From NCBI GenBank assembly GCA_006515795.1, contig VFMC01000207.1, forward strand, positions 1 to 5,133: DNA of 5,133 bases, read 5' to 3'. Origin of the DNA: Acidimicrobiaceae bacterium. Its GTDB lineage: Bacteria > Actinomycetota > Acidimicrobiia > Acidimicrobiales > Ilumatobacteraceae. Position 1 is the stretch's first letter. Each line of letters begins with the position of its first letter. The translations under genes and the position numbers were made by a program. Positions 1-5,133 of the stretch are shown in pieces. The notes under the pieces were generated by a model, which saw only the letters and a program-made list of their open reading frames with translations, searched no databases and was not told the DNA's origin.

Positions 1-1
1 C

Positions 2-853
2 AGCACCAGGGAAGCCGCCGGCATCGAGTTCCTCGCGCCGAACGACGCCGCGTTCGGCGCCTCGGGCACTGCCGACTTCGTCGGTCTCGACGGGCACGAC
101 GTGGCCGAGTTCGGCGACGCCGACGCGCCGCGCTCCGCCTGGCTCGGCGCGCTCGCCGGCGTGGTGGTCACCGCGCTCGTCGTCGGCGGAGTGATCGCCG
201 CCGCACCGTGGAGCAGCGGGCCGGACGGGGCACCGCCGGCAACGACCGCGCCGAGCACCTCGATCGTGCCCACCACCACCCCGGCAACCACGGCCGGCGA
301 GCCGACCTTGAGCGAGCAACTCGGTGGCGCGCCGGTCGACCCCGTCGGATGGGTGCTCGACGACACAGGCACCGAGCTGGCCTTCGCCGGGGCCTACTCC
401 GACCCGAACGCGAGCTCGTCGCGGGGGCCCGATGAGGACCGGATCGACCTGTGGGCAACGCCCGGCGCAACACGCACGACGGGCCGGTGGATGGCGATCT
501 CGTCGATGATCGGCCAGGCCGGCTACGAGCCGCTAGTGGCCGATGCCATCCGCCTCGACGTCGCCGGTGGGCCGGCACTGCTCACCGCCGCCGGCGATGC
601 GACCTTCTCGCTGCTGTTCACCGGAGCCGACGGCACGCCGTACGAGATCGTCGGATTCGGGTTGACGCTCGACGAGCTCGTGCACGTCGCCGGCACCGTC
701 ACGATGGACCACAGCACGATCGTCTACGGCGGACTCGACGCGCCAGGGGGGCCGCTCGATCCACTCGATCAGCTCATCTCCACCTCCTCTCCCTGGGGCG
801 GCCTCGGCGGCGCCTTCGGCGGCTTCGCCGAGGCGTCGTCGGACTACTACGGG
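2..853 (+). CDS. Uncharacterised single-pass membrane protein, N-terminal segment (5' partial, frameshifted near its end)
   Basis: I do not recognise the family. Frame 2 is open from the left edge, and the codons before the first candidate start (GTG at 101) already end almost always in G or C, so the true start is probably off the window. Numbering from that GTG, residues 1-13 are acidic and probably cytoplasmic. Residues 14-35 form one hydrophobic helix (WLGALAGVVVTALVVGG), and residues 44-69 are a Thr/Pro/Ala linker of the kind that spans a cell wall. From about residue 70 a compact domain follows, containing DGTPYEIVGFGLTLDELV at residues 177-194. This suggests an anchored protein facing outward. 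Frame 2 stays open to 1651, but beyond about 853 it becomes Arg-rich and non-coding in character, while frame 3 takes over the coding signal. The protein therefore very likely continues in the 855-1496 segment. A surface or sensory role is possible, but nothing seen here fixes a function. Confidence 0.72.
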
Positions 854-856
854 CAT
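850..856 (+). other. Probable frameshift site in the surface-protein gene
   Basis: Coding character moves from frame 2 (ending in codons TAC TAC GGG) to frame 3 (GGC ATG AGC AAC) at about 851. A single extra G in the GGG run at 851-853 explains the shift. Before the site, frame 2 has G/C-ending codons and a sensible protein. After it, frame 2 turns into an Arg-rich open shadow while frame 3 shows normal codon use up to the TGA at 1494-1496. The exact base cannot be fixed from sequence alone; anything between about 842 and 870 would fit. Confidence 0.7.
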
Positions 857-1496
857 GAGCAACCTCGGGCCGGGAGGTTCGATGACCATCGTGACCACGG
901 CCGGCGACGCACGAACGATCGCGGTCGGCGTGCTCAGCAACGCTCCTGGAGGTTCTCCCCAATCGGTCGTGCGCTTCGTCGAGGACGGGCAGCAGATCAC
1001 GTTGCTGGGCTGGGGAACGTCGCTGTCCGCCCTCGTCGAGTTGGCCTCCCGGGTGCACCAGGCGACGTCAGAGGAATGGACCCGACTCGTGATCGAGTCG
1101 CAACAGGCCTTCAACGTCGGCTCGCCGAACAGTACGGTGACCCAGCTCGGGCGCGGCACCCTCGCCGACGGGCGCGCCTGGCAGTCGACGGGCGACGGCA
1201 AGTGGTTGCAGATCTACGGGGAGCACTTCGGCAGCCAGGTCCGGCTGACCGATCGGCCGATGCCCGATCTGCGCGTGTACTCCACGCCGACGGCTTCGTT
1301 CGTGGTCGCCACTTCGGCATGGCCGGGTACGGCGGTGACCCTGCGGGTTACGGTGCACGACCAGGCGCCGGTCGAGGTGCCACTCGTGGAAGTCGGCGAC
1401 ACGCGGAGGCTGATGGCGGTGCACGGCTTCAGCGAAACCGGCGCGTTCGGCGCCGAACTGCTCGACGCCGACGGCACCGTCGTGGCCGCGGCCTGA
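855..1496 (+). CDS. Uncharacterised extracytoplasmic protein, C-terminal segment of the frameshifted gene
   Basis: This frame-3 segment encodes 213 residues if read from the ATG at 855. That ATG is probably an internal Met of the upstream protein: removing one G from 851-853 gives a continuous reading from DYYG into MSNLGPGGSMTIV. The segment has no signal peptide or membrane helix of its own and no clear ribosome binding site, so on its own it would be cytoplasmic. That fits poorly with its beta-rich, Ser/Thr/Gly-rich composition. Residues 37-67 match a segment of the upstream part (residues 170-200) without gaps, 10 of 31 identical, including the G-x-G and the L-x-x-LV-x-x-A-x-x-V pattern. 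The last 60 residues look like a beta-sandwich tail ending in LLDADGTVVAAA. The family is not recognised. It could also be a separate short gene, but the absence of any stop in frame 2 upstream makes that unlikely. Confidence 0.75.
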   Translation: MSNLGPGGSMTIVTTAGDARTIAVGVLSNAPGGSPQSVVRFVEDGQQITLLGWGTSLSALVELASRVHQATSEEWTRLVIESQQAFNVGSPNSTVTQLGRGTLADGRAWQSTGDGKWLQIYGEHFGSQVRLTDRPMPDLRVYSTPTASFVVATSAWPGTAVTLRVTVHDQAPVEVPLVEVGDTRRLMAVHGFSETGAFGAELLDADGTVVAAA

Positions 1497-1515
1497 GCAG
1501 ATCCGGCCAGCGGGG

Positions 1516-2094
1516 TCAGGGGTTGCCGAGCAGGTCGATGCCGACGGACCGGGCGAGCGCTACCACGAGCGCCAACGGCAGGCCCACCACGTTGCTGACG
1601 CTGCCCACCACCGACTCCACGAGCGCGCCACCGGCGCCCTGGATCGCGTAGGCCCCGGCCTTGCCGAACGGCTCACCGGTGGCCACGTACCAGGCGATGT
1701 CGCGGTCGGAAAGGTCGGCGAATCGCACCGTGGTGGACGCCGACCCTGTTGCCGCGACGCCACCGATCCACACGCTCACACCGGTGTGCACGATGTGATC
1801 GCGATCGCTCAGCGATCGCAGCATCGCCGTGGCCTCGACGTGATCGGCCGGCTTGCCGAGGATCGCCCCATCGAGATCCACGGTGGTGTCGGCGGCGATC
1901 ACCAGCCGCTGGGGATGGCGCGGCGCCACGACCGCGCCCTTCTCGGCGGCGAGGCGCAGCACGTACGCGACCGGATCCTCGGCCGGCCACACCGCTTCAT
2001 CGATGTCGGCCGGCGCCACGTCCACGTCGAGGCCGAGTTGCAGCAGCAGTTCCAGGCGTCGCGGCGAAGCCGACGCCAGCACGACGTGCCTCAT
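1516..2094 (-). CDS. maf: Maf-family nucleoside triphosphate pyrophosphatase (dTTP/UTP type)
   Basis: Maf proteins hydrolyse nucleoside triphosphates to the monophosphate and pyrophosphate. The dTTP/UTP subgroup is thought to remove excess or modified pyrimidine nucleotides in the cytoplasm and has been linked to septum inhibition. The 192-residue length is normal for the family. The N-terminal substrate loop LASASPRR is at residues 6-13, AADTTV with the expected catalytic Asp69 is at 68-72, GKP at 80-82, HTGVSV at 103-108, and GEPFGKAGAYAIQG at 140-153. The last motif resembles the KAGAYGIQG of the dTTP/UTP (YhdE-like) branch, so I prefer that substrate class; this is inferred from motif resemblance. 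VVGLPL follows at 169-174. The start ATG overlaps the dusB stop in an ATGA tetranucleotide, so translation is probably coupled to dusB. It is the last gene of the minus-strand run in this window and converges on the surface-protein gene. Confidence 0.95.
   Translation of the reverse strand: MRHVVLASASPRRLELLLQLGLDVDVAPADIDEAVWPAEDPVAYVLRLAAEKGAVVAPRHPQRLVIAADTTVDLDGAILGKPADHVEATAMLRSLSDRDHIVHTGVSVWIGGVAATGSASTTVRFADLSDRDIAWYVATGEPFGKAGAYAIQGAGGALVESVVGSVSNVVGLPLALVVALARSVGIDLLGNP
1801..1819. repeat. Inverted repeat of GCGATCGC with 3-nt loop inside maf
   Basis: Two copies of the self-complementary octamer GCGATCGC are separated by TCA (1801-1808 and 1812-1819). They can form a perfect 8-bp hairpin on either strand. 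The element lies within maf, encoding part of RSLSDRD (residues 93-99), so it is under coding constraint. No T-tract follows, so it does not look like a terminator. It may be accidental. Confidence 0.45.
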
Positions 2095-3212
2095 CCGCCG
2101 CTGAGCGCCATCACGTGACCGTCGTCGGGAACGGTGAGGTCGTCGAGATGGTCGAGGTACCCGGCTGGGAGGGCTACCTTGATGGGGCCGTTGGTGTGGC
2201 CGCGGCGGATCCGCTCGCCACCTTCGACGACGCTCAGCGCAGGGTCGAGCATGGCGATGAGGTCTTCCAACTCGACGATCGTGCTGATGTTGCTGAATCG
2301 CCGCCGCATCTCACCACCCACCGGATAGCCGGTGAGGTACCACGACGTGTGCTTGCGGAAGTCGCGCATCGCCAGTGCCGGGCCGAGATGTGTGAGCAGC
2401 AGACGAGCGTGCGTCGCCATCACCACGCACGCCTCGCCGAGGCCGGGCGACGGCGGCACCGGGCGACCGTTGAGCGCCTCGACCAGATCGCCGAACAACC
2501 ATGGGCGCCCGAGGCAGCCGCGCCCGATGACCACGCCATCGCAGCCGGTGTGGCGCATCATCGCCACCGCATCGGCGGCCTCCCAGATGTCGCCGTTGCC
2601 GAGCACCGGGATGTCGGGCACGGCCTGCTTGAGCTCGGCGATGCGGTCCCAGTCGGCGCAGCCGGCGTAGTGCTGCTCGGCGGTACGGGCATGCAGGGCG
2701 ATGGCCGCAACCCCCTCCTCGGCAGCGATCCGGCCGGTGGACAGGTGGGTCAGCAGCGAGTCGTACAACCCGGTGCGGAACTTCGCGGTCACCGGCACGC
2801 CGTAGGGCGAGCCGGCCGAAACTGCCGACCGCAGGATCGCCCGCAGCAGGTTCGGCTTGGCCGGGACCGCGGCGCCGCCGCCCTTGCGGGTGACCTTCGC
2901 CGCCGGGCAACCGAAGTTGATGTCGATGTGATCGACGCGGCCGGCCGACGCGAGACGACGGATCGCCTCGCCGATCATCACCGGATCGGACCCGTACACC
3001 TGCAGGCTGCGCGGGTGCTCGTCGGGGCCGAACGTCATCATCCGGTCGGTCTTGGCGTTGCCGTGCACCACGGCCGTCGCCATCACCATCTCGTTGACGT
3101 ACACGAGGCCCGGAGCGAACTGGCGGCACATGGCGCGGAACGGCGCGTTGGTGACACCGGCCATCGGGGCCAACACCACGGGGGCCGACGGAGTGAACGA
3201 TCCGATCCGCAT
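2091..3212 (-). CDS. dusB: tRNA-dihydrouridine synthase (DusB-type)
   Basis: This FMN- and NADPH-dependent enzyme reduces specific uridines in tRNA to dihydrouridine. The 373-residue protein begins with the family's typical PVVLAPMAGVTNAPFR (residues 11-26). INFGCPAAKVTRKGGGAAV (98-116) holds the catalytic Cys102. VTAKFRTG (141-148) carries the FMN-contacting Lys144, and IALHARTAEQHYAG (171-184) carries His174. VLGNGDIW (203-210) and GVVIGRGCLGRPWLF (226-240) form the phosphate-binding end of the TIM barrel. The C-terminal helical tRNA-recognition part starts near residue 260 and includes MRDFRKHTSWYL. The frame is open further upstream to 3407, but those codons translate to Arg-rich sequence inside tsaD, so the ATG at 3212 is chosen. 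No good Shine-Dalgarno sequence precedes it, and a GTG one codon upstream (3215) is an alternative. It lies 32 nt after the tsaD stop and overlaps maf by 4 nt. DusB rather than another Dus paralogue is inferred from overall motif style. Confidence 0.95.
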   Translation of the reverse strand: MRIGSFTPSAPVVLAPMAGVTNAPFRAMCRQFAPGLVYVNEMVMATAVVHGNAKTDRMMTFGPDEHPRSLQVYGSDPVMIGEAIRRLASAGRVDHIDINFGCPAAKVTRKGGGAAVPAKPNLLRAILRSAVSAGSPYGVPVTAKFRTGLYDSLLTHLSTGRIAAEEGVAAIALHARTAEQHYAGCADWDRIAELKQAVPDIPVLGNGDIWEAADAVAMMRHTGCDGVVIGRGCLGRPWLFGDLVEALNGRPVPPSPGLGEACVVMATHARLLLTHLGPALAMRDFRKHTSWYLTGYPVGGEMRRRFSNISTIVELEDLIAMLDPALSVVEGGERIRRGHTNGPIKVALPAGYLDHLDDLTVPDDGHVMALSGG

Positions 3213-3244
3213 CACTTCAACGGTACCGGCGCAAGCGATGAACC

Positions 3245-4282
3245 TCAGAGGATGAACGGCAACCGCAGGTTCGGGTACGCACCGACATCGAGCGGCGTCG
3301 GACCGTCGCGGCGCAGCCGGTACCACCCGGCGGCGGCGATCATGGCCGCGTTGTCGGTGCACATCGATCGGCTCGGGAGGAACCCGCGGATGCCGTCGAC
3401 GACGCATCCTTCGAGGAACTGCTCGCGCAGCTGCGAGTTGGCCGCAACACCACCGCCGAGCACGAGGCCCTTCGCGCCAACCTGCACCGCGGCGCGGCGG
3501 GCCTTGGCCACGAGCACATCGACCACGGCCGCTTGGAACGACGCGGCGACATCGGAGGAGGACACGTCAGGGTGCTTGCGCACGTAGTTCATCACCGAGG
3601 TCTTGAGACCACTGAAGCTGAAATCGAGCGAGTCGTTCAGCATCGCCCGCGGGAAGGCGATCGCCTCGGGGTTGCCGTCGGCCGCCTCGCGTTCGACGGC
3701 CGGGCCCCCCGGATAGCCGAGGCCCAGGAAGCGGGCGACCTTGTCGAAGGCCTCGCCGGCGGCATCGTCGATGGTCTCGCCGAGCAGCCGGTACACACCG
3801 TGATCGTGCATCTCGACCAGCATCGTGTGACCGCCCGACACGAGCAGCACCACCAGCGGGAACTCGAGCGACGGATCTTCGAGGAAGGCCGAGTACAGGT
3901 GCGCCTCGTGATGGTGCACGCCGATGAACGGCACGTCCCAGGCCAAGGCGAACGCCTTGGCGGCCGACACCCCCACGAGCAACGCACCGATCAGGCCAGG
4001 GCCGATGGTGCACGCGACGGCATCGATGCGGCCCTCCTGCACGCCGGCTTCGACGATCGCCTGGGCGACGATCGGGTTGAGCATGTCGAGATGGGCCCGG
4101 CTGGCGATCTCGGGTACCACGCCGCCGAACTGGGCATGCAGATCGACCTGCGTGCTCACCACGCTCGATGCCACATCGAACCCGCCCATCACGAGCGCTG
4201 CCGCGGTCTCGTCGCAACTCGTCTCGATGCCGAGGACGAGGGTGTTCTCGTCGACCGTGAACGCACCGCGCCGATCAGCCAC
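3245..4282 (-). CDS. tsaD: tRNA threonylcarbamoyladenosine synthase, transferase subunit TsaD
   Basis: TsaD (YgjD/Kae1/Gcp family) transfers the threonylcarbamoyl group from its AMP adduct to A37 of ANN-decoding tRNAs, working in the cytoplasm with TsaB and TsaE. The ASKHA-fold markers are all present (345-residue numbering): LGIETSCDETA (17-27), the metal-binding H-x-x-x-H at His124 and His128 in GVHHHEAH, VSGGHT (148-153), GETIDDAAGEAFDKVAR (168-184), FSFSGLKT (221-228), GLVLGGGVAAN (272-282), and CTDNAAM with the third metal ligand Asp310. Length is normal for the bacterial protein. The GTG at 4282 is chosen because GGAGG sits 6 nt upstream; a GTG at 4306 would add eight residues but lacks such a site. 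The start overlaps the rimI stop by 8 nt. Older annotations as O-sialoglycoprotein endopeptidase are superseded. Confidence 0.96.
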   Translation of the reverse strand: MADRRGAFTVDENTLVLGIETSCDETAAALVMGGFDVASSVVSTQVDLHAQFGGVVPEIASRAHLDMLNPIVAQAIVEAGVQEGRIDAVACTIGPGLIGALLVGVSAAKAFALAWDVPFIGVHHHEAHLYSAFLEDPSLEFPLVVLLVSGGHTMLVEMHDHGVYRLLGETIDDAAGEAFDKVARFLGLGYPGGPAVEREAADGNPEAIAFPRAMLNDSLDFSFSGLKTSVMNYVRKHPDVSSSDVAASFQAAVVDVLVAKARRAAVQVGAKGLVLGGGVAANSQLREQFLEGCVVDGIRGFLPSRSMCTDNAAMIAAAGWYRLRRDGPTPLDVGAYPNLRLPFIL

Positions 4283-4823
4283 GTGCCGCCTCCGGGCACA
4301 GCTCACGGAGACGGTCGCGGAACGGAGCGTCAGCGACGTCGTGGCACCACATCACGATGGCATCCTCCACGTTCTCGTAGTAGCGCTGGCGCACGCCCAC
4401 CGGCGCGAACCCGAACGACCGGTACAGCGCCTGCGCGCCGACGTTGCTGGTGCGCACCTCGAGGGTGAGTGCACCGCAGTCGCGCTCGATCGCCTGCCAG
4501 GCGAGCTCGGCAAGCAGCCGCGTGGCAACCCCGGTGCGCTGATGTGCCGGTGCACAGGCGAGGTTGGTGACATGAGCGTCGCCGACCACGAACATCAGAC
4601 CGCCATAGCCGACCAGCTCCGAACCGCGATGGGCGACCAGGTAGTGCCGCTCGCCGCGTCGTGACAACTCGATCTCGCTCAAGAAGACGTTCGGCGTCCA
4701 CGGCTTCGGGTACGAGACCTGTTCGATCGCTTGGATCGCCGCCAGGTCGCGTCGCTTCAACACATCGACCACCAGCTCGGCGCCGTCGTCGGAGCGCCGC
4801 AGCAGGCGCGACAGCACGCTCAT
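4275..4823 (-). CDS. rimI: Ribosomal protein bS18 alanine N-acetyltransferase RimI (GNAT family)
   Basis: RimI transfers acetyl from acetyl-CoA to the N-terminal alanine of ribosomal protein bS18; in some bacteria it acts more broadly. The 182-residue protein has a GNAT core with the acetyl-CoA pyrophosphate loop at residues 95-100 (QRTGVA, fitting Q/R-x-x-G-x-G/A) after the beta-strand VTNLACAP. The RimI signature LTLEVRTSNVGAQALYRSFGF spans 119-139, with the probable general base Glu122 and the probable acid Tyr134. RQRYYENVEDAIVMW (145-159) is the usual RimI C-terminal motif. The tail after 160 and about 15 N-terminal residues make it longer than the roughly 150-residue E. coli protein. 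The ATG at 4823 overlaps the tsaB stop in ATGA, with a weak GGAA 7 nt upstream. The frame is open upstream to 5126, but that part is an Arg-rich shadow of tsaB. Placement between tsaB and tsaD is common in actinobacteria. Confidence 0.94.
   Translation of the reverse strand: MSVLSRLLRRSDDGAELVVDVLKRRDLAAIQAIEQVSYPKPWTPNVFLSEIELSRRGERHYLVAHRGSELVGYGGLMFVVGDAHVTNLACAPAHQRTGVATRLLAELAWQAIERDCGALTLEVRTSNVGAQALYRSFGFAPVGVRQRYYENVEDAIVMWCHDVADAPFRDRLRELCPEAARG
4289..4293 (-). promoter_or_regulatory. Shine-Dalgarno site deciding the tsaD start
   Basis: On the minus strand, GGAGG is followed by a 6-nt spacer and then GTG at 4282-4280. It lies inside the last codons of rimI (within the Pro-Glu-Ala part of the C-terminus). 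The strong match and ideal spacing favour this GTG over the in-frame GTG at 4306. The arrangement points to translational coupling between rimI and tsaD. Confidence 0.75.
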
Positions 4824-5133
4824 GTCGACGTTCCGGCGCTGGAACCCGATCCGTCGGCGCGGGTGGCCCAGTTGATCTGGGCATCGGGCAACCGCAGGTA
4901 CATCGGCTGGATCTCCCACGGGTTCACCCATTCCTCGCGCAACGCCCGCGCATGGGCGAGCTGCACGAGAGTTCCTGCCGATGGGCGTGACAGGAACTGC
5001 TCGGCGAAGGCACCGCGAACCTCGGATCCGATCTCGTCGCGGTAGCGGAGAGCACCGTCGCCGACGAACAGCACGTCGTCGCCTCGCGCCATCACGTCGG
5101 CGATGAGATCGTCGACCCGGCCGCACCGCGGCT
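4820..5133 (-). CDS. tsaB: tRNA threonylcarbamoyladenosine biosynthesis protein TsaB, C-terminal part (5' truncated by the window)
   Basis: TsaB (YeaZ) is the catalytically inactive paralogue of TsaD. It dimerises with TsaD and scaffolds t6A synthesis together with TsaE. Only the last 103 residues are visible, and the frame is open to the right edge, so the ASKHA N-terminal domain is missing from view. What can be seen fits the family's C-terminal half: VLFVGDGALRYRDEI, then SAGTLVQLAHARAL, then the near-terminal IQPMYLRLPDAQINW, which corresponds to the P-x-YLR-x-x-A ending usual for TsaB. A short Ser/Gly/Thr tail follows. The GTG and ATG codons at 5095 and 5092 are internal, because coding sequence with G/C-ending codons continues upstream of them. 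Its stop overlaps the rimI start by 4 nt. The identification rests on these C-terminal motifs and on its position before rimI-tsaD. Confidence 0.88.
   Translation of the reverse strand, partial: PRCGRVDDLIADVMARGDDVLFVGDGALRYRDEIGSEVRGAFAEQFLSRPSAGTLVQLAHARALREEWVNPWEIQPMYLRLPDAQINWATRADGSGSSAGTST

Noticed and set aside
533..1201. 222-codon minus-strand open frame opposite the surface-protein gene
   Set aside because: The plus strand has the transmembrane helix, linker and duplicated module with G/C-ending codons. The minus frame shows no domain and crosses the frameshift point without explaining it.
1484..1493. GGCCGCGGCC palindrome near the end of the plus-strand gene as a terminator
   Set aside because: It has no loop-forming spacer and no T-run after it, and it encodes the final alanines of the protein.
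3213..3407. 65-residue N-terminal extension of DusB
   Set aside because: It is Arg-rich, overlaps the tsaD 3' end in another frame, and the family normally begins at the MRIG...PVVLAPMAG segment.
1749..3587. 612-codon plus-strand open frame antisense to maf, dusB and the end of tsaD
   Set aside because: The translation is rich in Arg, His and Ala with no domain, while the opposite strand carries well-marked enzymes. Long antisense frames are expected in very high-GC coding sequence.
3533..4468. 311-codon plus-strand open frame antisense to tsaD and rimI
   Set aside because: It is a His/Arg/Glu/Gly-rich shadow of tsaD with no recognisable motif; tsaD is unambiguous on the other strand.
4824..5126. 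101-residue N-terminal extension of RimI
   Set aside because: It is an Arg-rich shadow of tsaB; the ATG at 4823 overlaps the tsaB stop in the usual ATGA manner and fits the RimI N-terminus better.
1..5133. tRNA genes, CRISPR arrays, insertion sequences, attachment sites or phage genes
   Set aside because: No regularly spaced repeats, transposase motifs or tRNA-like structure were noticed by eye, and nearly all bases are accounted for by coding sequence.

Overview
The window looks like a piece of chromosome from a high-GC actinobacterium. GC is very high and G or C dominates third codon positions. The minus-strand cluster tsaB-rimI-tsaD is a typical actinobacterial arrangement. An Acidimicrobiia (Ilumatobacter-like) origin is my impression from protein style and is not proven by the sequence.

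Positions 2-1496 (plus strand) hold a single, apparently broken gene for an uncharacterised membrane-anchored protein whose N-terminus lies off the left edge. It has a short cytoplasmic segment, one transmembrane helix, a Thr/Pro/Ala linker and a long extracytoplasmic part. The coding signal jumps from frame 2 to frame 3 near position 851. This suggests a one-base insertion in a GGG run (sequencing error or real mutation), so two ORF segments are listed. The two sides of the break carry a similar 31-residue module, which supports their belonging to one protein.

Positions 1516-5133 (minus strand, read right to left) hold five tightly packed genes: tsaB (C-terminal part only), rimI, tsaD, dusB and maf. 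The junctions are a 4-nt overlap, an 8-nt overlap, a 32-nt gap and a 4-nt overlap, so this is almost certainly one operon with translational coupling. Its promoter must lie beyond the right edge. TsaB and TsaD act in N6-threonylcarbamoyladenosine (t6A) synthesis at tRNA position 37. DusB reduces uridines to dihydrouridine in tRNA. RimI acetylates ribosomal protein bS18. Maf is a nucleotide pyrophosphatase thought to cleanse the pool of non-canonical or excess nucleotides. The common theme is translation and RNA quality.

The plus-strand gene and the operon converge with only 19 bp between their stop codons. No RNA genes, CRISPR arrays, insertion sequences or phage genes are visible, and no gene-free stretch exceeds 300 bases. 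Apart from the uncharacterised surface protein, the region is ordinary housekeeping sequence, and I see no convincing new biological system.
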